This document shows positions 24,039 through 34,754 of a stretch of 64,000 nt of DNA, piece by piece; within the stretch, counting starts at the first letter, position 1, and each line of letters starts with the position of its first letter. The position numbers and the translations under genes are program-made. A model generated the notes under the pieces. That model searched no databases. It was not told the DNA's origin and was given only the letters and a program-made list of their open reading frames with translations. This DNA comes from Cladocopium goreaui. Taxonomy: Eukaryota; Sar; Dinophyceae; Suessiales; Symbiodiniaceae. The stretch covers positions 204,001-268,000 of the forward strand of contig CAMXCT020000321.1 in assembly GCA_947184155.2 (NCBI GenBank), read 5' to 3'.

Positions 24039-24228
24039 TGATTGGCAGCGCCCTTTTGATCCTCGCACAAAAACGCCTACGGATTCATCCATAGTATATA
24101 CATGAAATTGGACATGTATGACAACTGACATGACATGAAATGTTTCCATGCCAAACTGTACTGACATCAAATGATATGCATTTGTACTGCACATCCATGC
24201 TAGGTTCTATGGAGTGAAATTGTCTTCA
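24039..24228 (-). repeat. 3' LTR of the copia element
   Basis: Direct 190-bp repeat of 30931-31120; on the minus strand it starts TGAAGACAATTTC and ends GCCAATCA. Confidence 0.95.
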
Positions 24229-24237
24229 CCCCGCCTC
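24229..24237 (-). promoter_or_regulatory. Polypurine tract of the copia element
   Basis: Minus-strand GAGGCGGGG lies directly before the 3' LTR, where plus-strand DNA synthesis is primed in LTR elements. Confidence 0.6.
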
Positions 24238-24376
24238 AGTTGGATTCCTATGGATTTCAACTGAACTTTCGTTTCAAAATCCAATCAGGCTGTCATCGAA
24301 GCCTGTACAGCAAATGGGCATTGGATTTCCTGTCCATTTCATTTTCAAAAATTCTCTATGCAACATTTCCAAGACT

Positions 24377-27300
24377 CTAAGTCTCGTTGACGTCTGAGTA
24401 CATCATTGCATGGGCCTCTCGAATTTGGCCTTCCAATTGGGCCATGAGCAAGCTATTGTTGTGAATCTGGGCATCATCCCATTCACATTCCAGTCTTTCG
24501 ATCCTGGTTCTCAACACGCTATTGGTTTCTCTCATAGCTTGTAGCATTGCAGGTGGTAGAGCAGAAAGATGAACTGAAGGGTCATCAGACTGCAGAGACT
24601 CAGATTGTTCACCTTCTGGGTGATCATGCTCATCTTCAAGAGGTGGTCCATAGTGGATGTGACGCCAGAACTCGTCGTCTGAAACTTCACACATCTCACT
24701 GTCCAAGTAACGGCGACGTTTCTCTTGCAGGGTTTCAGCTTTTCCTTCATATATTCCCCAGCCCATTTTATACTCAAGTATATCCAAAACTTGATGCAAC
24801 TTTTGGTCCATGCCTTTGGCGAAGGTCTCGCCTCTTGCAACTCCCAGTGCAAAGCGCAAGTAGAAGCAAACAGCCAATGCACCACAGAGCAGCGTAAGCA
24901 GGGTTGCAATCATCACATTCTTGTAGTCCATGAAGCTTGAGCTCGGGCTGAGGTCAGCTGAAATTGCATCAGTAGAGATTGCCATAGCCATTTCCGAAGG
25001 ACTCAAGGCGAGAAGGAGGATTCTCAGAAGTTGTTTGGGGGCGCTATATCCTTGTTCTTTAAGAAGTCGAATACTGGCCTTCATGTTGTCCTGTTCTTGT
25101 ATCTTGTCATAGGCATTCATGCCAACAAACTCAGAGGTGTCCATGTTGTATACTTTGCATAAACACATGAGGTATTCCATCCTATCCTTTGCTAACCGTT
25201 TGGTCCCCAAGTCTGCAGGGTTCTCACGGCTGGGAACTTTTGAAGGAACTAAACCTTTCTCTTTCACTCTTTGCTGCATCCACAAAACACGAACACTGAC
25301 ATGACGAATACGTCCTACTCCAGAACGTAAAAAGAAGGATCTGCCTGCTGAGTTGTCCATCTTGATGAAGGTGACCACTTTGTTCTCTCCTCCAACAATG
25401 AAACACAGGCAGTATTCCAACAGTGCACCATCGCAGCATGCGCTAGTTGCTGCATAAATTTCAGCTTCTGCTGAAGAGAGTGCTATCGCTTTCTGTGATC
25501 GTGAACTTGAATACAGTAAGTTCCCAAATAGGAATATGAATCCAGAAGAAACTGATTTCCTGGTTGAGCGGTGTTTCGCCCAGTCACTGTCTGAAAAGAC
25601 TTCCAACGTGTAGTCCTCAGGGGTGTAGTGCAAAAGTCCATGGTGACCTTTGTAAGTCAAAATAAGACAGTTTTCCATGCATCCCAACAAGTACATACAC
25701 AAGTGTCGCAAGCATGCAAACGAGTTCACTGTGGGCTTTGACATCGACTGCGACAACGCACGTATGCTGTATTGACATTCGATGTAGTCACTGGAGATAT
25801 ACAAAAGAATACCAATACATGATCTATATATCTTTGCATATTGGGCATCCAACTCTTTGGAGTTGTCGGGTTCATCCAACAGTGGGTGGCCAGGTGTCTT
25901 CTTTGGCATCAGGCTGCGTTTGATCTTCAAAAGCTCAAACAGTTTTTCAAGGTGTTTCGGGTGGCTTTGTATGGCTAGCTGGTTTGGGCTGACCATCACA
26001 TGTTTCCTTTTCAAGAACGTAAGTTCATCACCCTCGTTGCAAACTACATCCAACGATATCTTGTACTTGGCACGCAAGGCTGGTACCAACGTGTTGTTCA
26101 GGTAGTTCTCTTTCACCAAGCAAAGAACATCATCGACATGCAGCAGCAAGACGCATTCTGAGTTTTCAGCTCGAAGTAGGCAGGGGTATGCATCACAAGG
26201 GGTGATCTTCAGCTCGTCACGCAAGAAACTGCTAAAAGCATCGTGCCACATCTGTGACCCATTCCTCTGGCCTGGAAGCACACGGCCGAGGACAAACTCC
26301 ATGGTGGCACCTGAAGCATCAACGCATGTAACCTGTGTGAGTTCTTCTTGAGGAACCATTAGAAAAGCATCACCAACATCTATTGAGCATAGCACATAGC
26401 CATCAGTCTTCCACTTCATGAAGAGCGTAGGCAGTAACCTTGTTGTGATCACTGAAGATGCTGGTGAAAACAAATCTTGTCTATCTGGACTCAACCAAGC
26501 AAACTCACGTGCTACGTATCTCGATCGACGTAGCCAAACTCTTTGTCCATCTATATGTTTATCTCTCCAAGCTCTCACCATCCTTGTTGTCAGTCTTTTG
26601 GGTGCTTGACCTTTGTAGTCATAGCCGTCGGCAGGAAGTAAGACTCCCATTGATTTCAACCTGGAGATTTCAAGGTGATCGGCCATGGTGTCAATTCGAA
26701 GTAGTTCACTTTCACTAAGCTGAGGTTCAGCAGTGGAGTAAGGAAAGCAAAGTTGTTTCAACAAAGCAGCATCACTGACATCATCACTTTTGTTGTTCAG
26801 CTCTTCGTCCAACGAAAAGTCGTAGGCTTCCAACTCATCAACCTCACAATCATCAAATGTTGTGGGGTGCTCAGCATCCTCATGCTCAAAGATAGCTAGT
26901 ATTCTAGCTTGTTTCGAAGGTCTCTCAGACTCTTCCGATGCAGTCTCAAGTGGGTGCACGACACCTGAAGAAGTGTCCATGCCTCTCGAAGGTGCTTCCA
27001 AAGCACTGCCTGCAGCATGTGTTGCTCCATCCAATGGAGTCGAAGGAACTTGCAGTCCAACTGCACTTGGAAGGGACCCCGCCTCAGCAGCTTGTCCCAT
27101 AGTTTCATCCAACGCATCACCTTCCAAAGCTGGTACGCCAGAAACTGGAGCAGGCAAAACAACAGGTTTGTGTGGCGCCTCAACTGGAGTGGGCGGCAAA
27201 TTTCGAACTGCTTCTGCATCTTCATCCCTGAGAGGAGCTGAAATAAAAGGGGCTGGTGTTGGTGGAGCAATCCTCTTGGACAAAATCAACTGAGAACCTA

Positions 27301-30300
27301 AAGAGGCATATGAAAATTGCCAAGGGCAGGTCTCCACCTGACTCATCATCTCACCATTCCACGCATTTGGAAACCTTCTGATACTACGTGTCACAAACAG
27401 TTGGTTGTTGCCAGGAACTGCAACGATGTTGACATCATTGTTGATTGTTTTCCCAAGCCAAATGCCTTTCGTCCATTGTGGGGCTCCTTTGGCTGACTGT
27501 CGTAGGTATCCTAAGACACATTCACCAAACATGGCTACTCGACCACTGTAGGTTCTATCTGCACAAAGCTCATAAGCAGTGTGTCCCTGTTTCACAACGT
27601 ACCTGTTATGCAACCATGCCGCATGAAGAAGTGACCATGAATACAAAGGGTGTTGACATCCAATTGTACCTTCTGGGATTCCACAGCCACGTTCCAGTTG
27701 CTGTATCAGCAGATTGGCCTGACGTCGAAGTAGCTTCACTGTGACTTCGGCTGCTCCGTTTGAAGCATGGCTGCCAGGGGCAACAGTCTCAACAATTGTT
27801 TTGACTCCCAAGCACCTACATGTTTTCCTCACGGCCTTCAGCAAAGACAACGTCGAAGGTTCCTGATCGCATTTCAATGAAATTGTTTCATGACCAAGCC
27901 AAAGCACAAATCTGCAAAACTCCGTGCATAAGTGGTTGAGCCAACGTCCACCTTTCTGGGGTGTAGGCACCGTATGCATGGCACCAGTGTGCCTGTCATG
28001 CAAGAAAAGTGCACAAATTTTGTCATCATCATCGTTTCGTGCAGCATAGCCAAAGTCGAAAGAAATACAACTGTGGCCTGAGTCGACATGTGGTTGAGGT
28101 TCATGTCCATCTTGCCTGGCATGATTTGCAACACAGAGTTCACACCATGCAGCATATGGGTAGTGCACCAAATTGTGCTGGGCACGTTGCGTTTCCGTTG
28201 GTTCAGCAGGAACTGGTTGGCCTATAGCTGGTCTCATCTGTTCACCTTGCAAGTTGCGTTCTGCAGAGTGGGCTGCAATAAGTTCTTGAGCTTGCAAGTG
28301 TTCCCAAAGTCTTTGCAATAGTTTGACCTTGCCTCCTCCCTTCGAAAGTCCAAGGGCGTCGCATGCACCTCTCAAAGTGTTCAACGATGAGTTGCTGTCC
28401 AGCTTCACTCCATCTATCAAAACTTCTCTAACTTCTACACCAACTTCTCTATCAGCCACTGGCAGTTCTTGTTCATCAGCGGCAGCAGGAACAGGGTCAG
28501 GCGCTGCACTGGCATCAGCTGCAGGCCTGGGTGCAGATGAAGATGGAGCTGAACTGGATGAAGCTGAAGCACGAAAAGAACTTGAGAGTGCAGGTACAAC
28601 CGCATCATCATAAACTGAAAAACCAAGGGCCTCAGGTGGAACAAACTCCGTGTGGGCAATCGTGATCACCTCCACAACTTTCTTTGCAGACTCAATTGGA
28701 CTAACTCGTGAGTCCATTTCTGAAATATTTTCACAAAACTCATCCAAGTGCCATGTATCATCATCATGCTTGACCAATGTTGTACGCAACCATAATAGTG
28801 CATCACTCACGCAAAAAGTTGTATCAACATGTTGAGGTGATATACTACGCAGTGCATAAACATTTTCAGAAAGTTGAATCCAACCTCGACCAAGACTTGA
28901 AAGTGGTTCACTCAACGCAAGGGCTCTGACGTGTTCCTTGCACTCTTGGGCAGTGGGCGTTGAAGAATCGTCCACAACATTCAGCATCCTAATGCTACCA
29001 TGTGCACAAAGTGAGTTTCGTTTGAAATGAACTGGTATGCTCCTGCCAGCTCTCACAAGTTTCATAGTACCACCATTGTTTTCCAAACACCATCCATCCT
29101 TCAACAGTCTACCCATTGAAATAAGTGGTGAAGTGACAGCAGCAATAATGAAACGCTCTTTGAAACGCACTGATCCTAGTTGGACTTCAGCAATCCTAGC
29201 TCCCCGCACATTTATTGGCTTACCTTGGGCATCAACATATGCAGAGTCCTTGTGAAAACTTTCATCGTGCAAACCAATGTGGGCATATTCAAGTGGTAAA
29301 ACCGAGCCATCAGCACCAGAGTCCAGCACCACCTCCACAGGCGTAGGGCTGGTAGACCCAATTGCTCGAATACAGTCCACTTCATCAGAAATGCAAACAT
29401 CACTGGAAAGCAGGTCAAAGCTGGGTGAATTGCAAACAGTCCATGAATCATCATCGTCGCTATATGAAATATCAAAGTGCACAAAACGCTCCATGTATGC
29501 TGTGTCGGCCATGCAAAGGTTGTCATCAAATGAAACTTCAGCATGTGAAACCATGTTGATGTTGCCACCATTGTCATAAACAGTGAGGTCGCGCAATTCA
29601 AAGTCAGAATCTTCACTGCAAAGCTCTTCAATCACAGGTGAGGCCATAGCGCTAAAGAGACGCACAGCACTAGCACTTGAAGGCAAAGAGGTCGAAGCTG
29701 TCGAAGGCGCAGCACTGCCAGCAACGCTCTGGGTCTCATCTGAGACTTGGTTCACTCTAGAAGCACCAGGTTTTCCATTCAACTTCCAACAGTCCCTTTT
29801 AAAGTGACCATACTTGCCGCAATGCAAACATTGATCATTCTGGGTTGCAACACGTTTTGAGGTATCTTTGCCAACACCTTTTCCTTTACCCTTATCATTC
29901 TTACCTTTGGACTTCCCTTTGGAGGTATCTTTTCCTTTGGACTTACCTTTTGACTTTCCCTTCTTGCCTCCTTTCTCAAAGCGATCTATCTCCATTGGAG
30001 CAACGCCAGTGTAAGAAGGCTGAACAGGATGTTGTTGTGGCAAAATGCCAAGCTCAGTGTGGATCTTTCCAGGGCTCCATGTTGTTGTAACGGTCTCATA
30101 GCTAAGCACCAGGTCTCTGATTTGGCTGTAAGTTGAATTCTCACTCATCTGCAGCTGGATGTGCTGTTGTATCCCTTTGGGAAGAGCTCGAACCAGCACA
30201 CTCAACATTATGTTGTCATCCAAGTCAGTTCCAGAGGCACGCACATACTCAGAGCGTAAACGCTCAAGACCAAGAATCTGATCCAAAAGTGTCTTGTCCT

Positions 30301-30826
30301 TGGTGGTGAAGTTGGGGATGTTCATGAGGGCTGACAACAGCGATATGGACCTAGATTTCGTCTTGGGCAGGTACAACTGAATCAACTGTCTCCAAACTTC
30401 AAAGCCGTTTCGCTCTGACACCTGTCGAAGCAGTCGAAGAGGTTTTCCTCGAAGAAGACCTGTCAAGATACTGTACAATTGTTTGCATCGCTGTTGCACC
30501 TCATCAGGTTCACCAGAAACAGCAGGAATAGGATTTGCACCATGCAGCTCAGCTCTATGAAGATCTTGTTCAAACAAAGGGTTCCCATAGTACAACCAAG
30601 CTCGAAAATTCACTTGAAAGTCCTGCCATCGTGCCAAGTCGTCCTCATGGTTTTCACTACCAAAAGGTTCAGGGAGACGAACAACTTTTGATGCCTCCTG
30701 GAAGCTTGATCTCGAAGATTGTTGGGCCTTCAAGGCCTTTGTGGCTTCAGCTGCAGCATTTGCAGCTTCAGTGGCTGCCTGAATCAAGGCTCCCAAATCA
30801 TCTGCAGAAACCGTAGTGCCAGCCAT
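24377..30826 (-). CDS. Ty1/copia Gag-Pol polyprotein with SAP and C-terminal membrane domain
   Basis: 2149 residues from ATG at 30826 to TAG. Order: Gag (about 1-300), a Lys/Gly-rich tract, CX2CX4HX4C zinc knuckle (C333, C336, H341, C346), aspartic protease DSGA (502-505), a SAP-like DNA-binding motif (about 811-846, LNTLRGACDALGLSKGGGK), integrase with HHCC residues (H884, H888, C895, C898) and catalytic D924, D987 and E1027, reverse transcriptase with D1483 and the HVDD box at 1563-1566 in place of YVDD, RNase H with D1746 and E1787, ending near DLGTKRL. A further 270 residues are unusual: a single strong membrane segment at about 1971-1993 (VMIATLLTLLCGALAVCFYL) and a charged, coiled-coil-like tail. 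No frameshift or stop. Expected to package, reverse-transcribe and integrate the element. Confidence 0.95.
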   Translation of the reverse strand: MAGTTVSADDLGALIQAATEAANAAAEATKALKAQQSSRSSFQEASKVVRLPEPFGSENHEDDLARWQDFQVNFRAWLYYGNPLFEQDLHRAELHGANPIPAVSGEPDEVQQRCKQLYSILTGLLRGKPLRLLRQVSERNGFEVWRQLIQLYLPKTKSRSISLLSALMNIPNFTTKDKTLLDQILGLERLRSEYVRASGTDLDDNIMLSVLVRALPKGIQQHIQLQMSENSTYSQIRDLVLSYETVTTTWSPGKIHTELGILPQQHPVQPSYTGVAPMEIDRFEKGGKKGKSKGKSKGKDTSKGKSKGKNDKGKGKGVGKDTSKRVATQNDQCLHCGKYGHFKRDCWKLNGKPGASRVNQVSDETQSVAGSAAPSTASTSLPSSASAVRLFSAMASPVIEELCSEDSDFELRDLTVYDNGGNINMVSHAEVSFDDNLCMADTAYMERFVHFDISYSDDDDSWTVCNSPSFDLLSSDVCISDEVDCIRAIGSTSPTPVEVVLDSGADGSVLPLEYAHIGLHDESFHKDSAYVDAQGKPINVRGARIAEVQLGSVRFKERFIIAAVTSPLISMGRLLKDGWCLENNGGTMKLVRAGRSIPVHFKRNSLCAHGSIRMLNVVDDSSTPTAQECKEHVRALALSEPLSSLGRGWIQLSENVYALRSISPQHVDTTFCVSDALLWLRTTLVKHDDDTWHLDEFCENISEMDSRVSPIESAKKVVEVITIAHTEFVPPEALGFSVYDDAVVPALSSSFRASASSSSAPSSSAPRPAADASAAPDPVPAAADEQELPVADREVGVEVREVLIDGVKLDSNSSLNTLRGACDALGLSKGGGKVKLLQRLWEHLQAQELIAAHSAERNLQGEQMRPAIGQPVPAEPTETQRAQHNLVHYPYAAWCELCVANHARQDGHEPQPHVDSGHSCISFDFGYAARNDDDDKICALFLHDRHTGAMHTVPTPQKGGRWLNHLCTEFCRFVLWLGHETISLKCDQEPSTLSLLKAVRKTCRCLGVKTIVETVAPGSHASNGAAEVTVKLLRRQANLLIQQLERGCGIPEGTIGCQHPLYSWSLLHAAWLHNRYVVKQGHTAYELCADRTYSGRVAMFGECVLGYLRQSAKGAPQWTKGIWLGKTINNDVNIVAVPGNNQLFVTRSIRRFPNAWNGEMMSQVETCPWQFSYASLGSQLILSKRIAPPTPAPFISAPLRDEDAEAVRNLPPTPVEAPHKPVVLPAPVSGVPALEGDALDETMGQAAEAGSLPSAVGLQVPSTPLDGATHAAGSALEAPSRGMDTSSGVVHPLETASEESERPSKQARILAIFEHEDAEHPTTFDDCEVDELEAYDFSLDEELNNKSDDVSDAALLKQLCFPYSTAEPQLSESELLRIDTMADHLEISRLKSMGVLLPADGYDYKGQAPKRLTTRMVRAWRDKHIDGQRVWLRRSRYVAREFAWLSPDRQDLFSPASSVITTRLLPTLFMKWKTDGYVLCSIDVGDAFLMVPQEELTQVTCVDASGATMEFVLGRVLPGQRNGSQMWHDAFSSFLRDELKITPCDAYPCLLRAENSECVLLLHVDDVLCLVKENYLNNTLVPALRAKYKISLDVVCNEGDELTFLKRKHVMVSPNQLAIQSHPKHLEKLFELLKIKRSLMPKKTPGHPLLDEPDNSKELDAQYAKIYRSCIGILLYISSDYIECQYSIRALSQSMSKPTVNSFACLRHLCMYLLGCMENCLILTYKGHHGLLHYTPEDYTLEVFSDSDWAKHRSTRKSVSSGFIFLFGNLLYSSSRSQKAIALSSAEAEIYAATSACCDGALLEYCLCFIVGGENKVVTFIKMDNSAGRSFFLRSGVGRIRHVSVRVLWMQQRVKEKGLVPSKVPSRENPADLGTKRLAKDRMEYLMCLCKVYNMDTSEFVGMNAYDKIQEQDNMKASIRLLKEQGYSAPKQLLRILLLALSPSEMAMAISTDAISADLSPSSSFMDYKNVMIATLLTLLCGALAVCFYLRFALGVARGETFAKGMDQKLHQVLDILEYKMGWGIYEGKAETLQEKRRRYLDSEMCEVSDDEFWRHIHYGPPLEDEHDHPEGEQSESLQSDDPSVHLSALPPAMLQAMRETNSVLRTRIERLECEWDDAQIHNNSLLMAQLEGQIREAHAMMYSDVNET

Positions 30827-30916
30827 GGCAACAGGTGGCTAAAGAGCCAAGCAAAGACTGGCTAACGAGCCAAGTCTGAACGGTCCCGTGGATGCCCTAG
30901 GTCCTTTTGACCTTTA

Positions 30917-30930
30917 GGGCTCCGCTACCA
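30917..30930 (-). promoter_or_regulatory. Primer-binding site
   Basis: Minus-strand TGGTAGCGGAGCCC directly follows the 5' LTR. It complements a tRNA 3' end ...CUCCGCUACCA, close to the CUCUGCUACCA end of animal initiator tRNA-Met, so initiator Met tRNA is the likely primer. Confidence 0.7.
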
Positions 30931-31120
30931 TGATTGGCAGCGCCCTTTTGATCCTCGCACAAAAACGCCTACGGATTCATCCATAGTATATACATGAAAT
31001 TGGACATGTATGACAACTGACATGACATGAAATGTTTCCATGCCAAACTGTACTGACATCAAATGATATGCATTTGTACTGCACATCCATGCTAGGTTCT
31101 ATGGAGTGAAATTGTCTTCA
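30931..31120 (-). repeat. 5' LTR of the copia element
   Basis: 190-bp copy indistinguishable by eye from 24039-24228; promoter-carrying LTR for the minus-strand element. Followed at 31121 by the target duplication CTTTT. Confidence 0.95.
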
Positions 31121-31125
31121 CTTTT

Positions 31126-32560
31126 TGGTTTTTTTCCTCGGTCAGAAAATGCCTCGGATATATCCTGTACGTGGAACTGCGCATGAATGTCAAATTGGTT
31201 ATGTTGTCATCTGACAGTGATATGAACTGGATTTGCAGGTGCAACGTTTGGATGTTTTTTGACAACTGCACTGCACATCAAGTGAACATGTATGCATGTG
31301 TACAAATCAAGTGAAACGACTGTATACACCTGGAATGACCCCGCCTGAATTTTTGCCCGCTGGCATCAAATTGCAAACTTAAAACTGCAAACTTTTGGAA
31401 CATTCAGGGAATCCCTACAAGCTAAGCGCTCAAGGGTTTCACGTTCATTCCACTCAGGTGGTTTGGTAGCCCAAACTCTATGCACATACTAAGCTCACCA
31501 AACCAAGCAATGCAAGAGTGATAGTTGCCAGCAGCCATGCCAAGAAAAAAATCAGATGCTATAAAGCAAGTTCTGCGATCTCGGCCGCGATGTTTTCTAT
31601 TTCAAGTACATCGTTCATCACAGCAGCACGCTCAAGTTTTCTTTGGCGTCTCCGCACCGGGGTTTTCATCATCTCGTGGTTTGCCGTGGTGAACATACCT
31701 CCAACATTCATCATCTGAAATTTCCTCCATGCTTGAGTGCATGTATCGCTCATGTCAGTTTCGCTCCCCGTCTGGGGATTTTTCATCTTCAGAACTGTGC
31801 ACCGTGGGATCTTCTTTCTTTGCCCGCTCCTCTGACTGATCATTTAGTTTCTTGCACGCAGGCTACCACCTGCAACACGGAAGAATTTGAGAACATGCCC
31901 GAAATTGAAATTTACGTTCATTCGATGTAAGTGCTGCTGCAACAGAGAGCAATAGCGCGCAATAACCCACAGGAATCCAAGTGCCATGCAAAGGAGAGTG
32001 CAAGCAAAGGCCATCAGGAAGTTGAAGACATCAGAAGTCTCAACAGTAGATGGAAGTCAATGATCCATCTTCGAATCCATAGCCACGCCCAAGATCAAGG
32101 CGTTCAGCAAAAAAACGCATAGGATCTTTCGAGGTTGAACTATTCATGCACAGCTGCACAACGGCTTGAACATTTTGGTACCAACCCATGATCTGCTGTT
32201 CCTCGACTGTGTCGAGGCCGCAAGACTGGTGTCAAGCATGTTTGATTCAGCCATGTTGTAAACCTTGCACAAAAACATCAGGTATTCAGGTATTCCATGC
32301 GATCTCTGCTCAATCTCTTTGTCCCCAAGTCGGGCACATTTTGTTTGGTACTTACTTTTCCACCTATAATGAGACCTTCGTTGGCCCTGGCCTGAACTCC
32401 GAGAACATGCAAGCTAATGCGTCTGGTTCTCCCAACTCCACTTCGATGGAAGAAGGGATGTCCAGCAGCATTGCCCAAGTATCTTCGCCAACAACAAACT
32501 TGATGCAATGGAAAAGAAGCACTGCATCACTGCTGGTTTGATCAATTGCGCCAGTTCTAC
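31126..32560 (-). pseudogene. Decayed copia remnant related to the intact element
   Basis: Three lines of evidence mark an older relative. At 32278-32508 the minus strand reads FFHRSGVGRTRRISLHVLGV then DLGTKRLSRDRMEYL, closely matching the RNase H end of the intact element. At about 32210-32290 it encodes MFLCKVYNMAESN, matching the next segment. At 31559-31843 it keeps a charged helix like the C-terminal tail. Further left, a CCCCGCCT box near 31338 and a loosely LTR-like stretch (31130-31335) sit where a polypurine tract and 3' LTR would be. Frames are broken by several shifts and stops, so it cannot be functional. The intact element inserted into or beside its LTR. Confidence 0.65.
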
Positions 32561-32599
32561 TTAATGCACTTCCCTCACAGATCAAAAAGGCTATACTCA

Positions 32600-33166
32600 A
32601 GCAAGCTCTTTTTCCGGTGCTGTTGATTGATCTGTTTCAGGATGCCATTTCTGCATCCTTTCCAGCAACACAAGTTTTATAGATCGATTCGACCGATCCA
32701 TCGAGATTTCAGAGTGAAATTAAAGCCCAATGTAAATCACAAGCGGTGAAGAATGAAAGCAACAGCTAGAGACGTAACTGACAGCTGAATATGTGATTCC
32801 AAGGGCTAGAAACTATTGGAGATGGCCATTTCGGACGCATTACAACTTTCATCAACTTTAAAAGACCATGGATTGCCAAGTGAGTTGGAAGCAAAAGCAG
32901 AACAACACCATGAAAACAATATGAAGAGTCAATGTATCACCGATGGTCTGAAAGTGCCGAGGTGAAAATGAAGCTGGTAGGCCCTCAATCCTCAAGACAA
33001 AATCATTTGTGAATTTCTCAAATGATGGTCAAGGAGGAAACAAATGAATGATAAATCCAGAATGAATGATAATCTAAGGTTGAGGGTGGGTGGGAAAAAT
33101 TGTGATTTCCATAAGCAAATGATGTTGTGAGTGAAGCGCTTGAACCAGCGTTGCGGTGTTGATTAA
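32600..33166. other. No gene seen
   Basis: AT-rich sequence with short repeats of AATGAATGATAA type near 33045-33075; probably decayed retroelement sequence. Confidence 0.4.
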
Positions 33167-34175
33167 TTAAAACATCCATAAACAAGTACATGAAAAGTTC
33201 AATTTGTTTCTTGGGTCATGATCCACAGGAAGCAGGGCCTGCAGTTCTTGCATTTGTTTGACAGCGGCTTTGCCCATCTGTCTTGCTTCCTTCTCGCTCT
33301 GTATGAAGGTTGGATCAAACTTCAATTTCCATGTGTTTTGCTTGAAAAACTGAATCAAACCTTCGCGCGCAACTCTCGTTTTCTTGGTCCAAGCGTCGGA
33401 CAAATTCCAGTCGCCAGAAATCCAAATTAATCTACAAAAGGATTCTGCCAGCTGTTCACGAACCTGGTACGCTTGCAATGCGCTCTTGGCATTGCTCAAA
33501 CCTAACATCGGACCCTCACTCTTCGTGACAGCATCATATCCTCCTTTGCTGTCAGTCGGGATACTGCATCATGTAGCTGGCCCGCCGTAGGCGATCTCCA
33601 GGAGGTAGCGCGCGGCAGCTATTGGGAAACGAGTGCGAAAGTTGTGGTCCTCGCCCTCCAGAATGCACTGAATCTCGCCATCGTTGGTAGCGATTGCTTT
33701 GCGTTTCAGCTTCCAGGTTCTCTATGCCGCTAAGTTGACGACCAGCATTTCCTTCCCAAGTGTTGGAGACCAGCGACGAAGATCATCAGTCCACAGTAGA
33801 TCCTCCTTGAGGTCTGTTGTTGTGGATCTGATCTGCCAAGGATCTTGCCAGTGTTGAACCTCTGGCATGTGCCAAAGCTTCAGGGTGATCGGATTGCTTC
33901 TAACCTCCTTAGTCAAGTCCTGAATCTCCTTAGCGACTTGAATTGTTTTGACCACGGTGAGCTCGGTCAGCAAAAGGTTAACTCTGACATAAATCTATAC
34001 TTGAGTTTGGGTATGGCAAGGCACCCAGAGCAGCTCGGCAAGCTGACATCTCGTTGGAGTTGAGCTCGTTGTCGGGATCTCCTCGAAGGCGTTCAGCTGG
34101 AACACATAGATCAGGAATTCCCTCGGTGAAAAAAGTCCTGACAAAGTTCAACCCAACTTTCAGAACCTTTCTCAA
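33167..34175 (-). pseudogene. Retroelement pol remnant (RT end to RNase H)
   Basis: Three broken minus-strand frames appear in pol order. 33978-34175 includes ERLRGDPDNELNSNEMSACR followed by AALGALPY, like the segment after the RT active site in copia polymerases (plus sign SALGAL-type motif). 33722-33973 reads TVVKTIQVAKEIQDLTKEVR onward. 33167-33508 reads SFCRLIWISGDWNLSDAWTK, the typical end of RNase H (N-x-x-D-A-x-T-K). Frameshifts and missing catalytic residues show decay. It is clearly diverged from both the intact element and the remnant at 31-32.5 kb, so it is a different family. Confidence 0.55.
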
Positions 34176-34754
34176 AGACTTTTAAACTAATCCCAGTGTG
34201 TTTGATAGGGATAGGATTGTCTCTTCACAGTTCTCCAAGCGTTTGCTTGGTCAATCATGTTGCCAGCACGGTTGAAATCGTCCACATGGCCTCCCATGAA
34301 GCTAATGGTCTTAAAGGTGTCAGCCTGGTTACGAAGATTTGGGTTCTTTCGGACCCAAACTCAGAATCAAGAATCTCCAAGCAGGCGAATGCCATGCATA
34401 GACTTCAGGGTCTTGTTGATGTCCTCCCAAAGTCCGCGCGGTGCTGTAGCATTGCCATAGATGTTCTTGACGGTTTTCTTCTGTCGCCCGTAGGCCTTCT
34501 AAGACCATTTCTTTTGAGCTACTAGACACAGTGACAGATTCCTTTCAGCTGTGACTGTACTGGAGCAGTGTTGTTGAAGGTAGGATTGAGTAAGTCAGAA
34601 CTCATCACCACTATGCGAACTTTTTCTTTCGGCGACCATCAGCAGAGTAAACTGACTCAGGCTGAAGTATTTTCTCTTGCTTTAGCACGATCCTCTTCTA
34701 GTATGACAAGGGAGGCCCCAACTCCGTCTCCAAAAATCATATCAGTTTCAGGTG
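34176..34754. other. No intact gene; probable further retroelement debris
   Basis: Short open frames on both strands resemble nothing recognisable. Position next to the pol remnant suggests its upstream, more decayed part. Confidence 0.35.

Larger units (their letters stand above)
24039..31120 (-). mobile_element. Intact Ty1/copia LTR retrotransposon
   Basis: Complete 7082-bp element transcribed on the minus strand. It is bounded by two 190-bp LTRs that begin TG and end CA and look identical by eye, and flanked by a perfect 5-bp target duplication CTTTT (24034-24038 and 31121-31125). The gene order Gag, protease, integrase, reverse transcriptase, RNase H in one uninterrupted frame places it in the Ty1/copia class. 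A primer-binding site and a polypurine tract sit in the expected places. Identical LTRs and an intact frame indicate a very recent, potentially active insertion. Confidence 0.95.

Noticed and set aside
24377-30826. Retrovirus-like envelope gene
   Set aside because: The C-terminal membrane segment is fused to Pol and lacks a signal peptide or typical envelope features; only a membrane-anchored tail can be supported.
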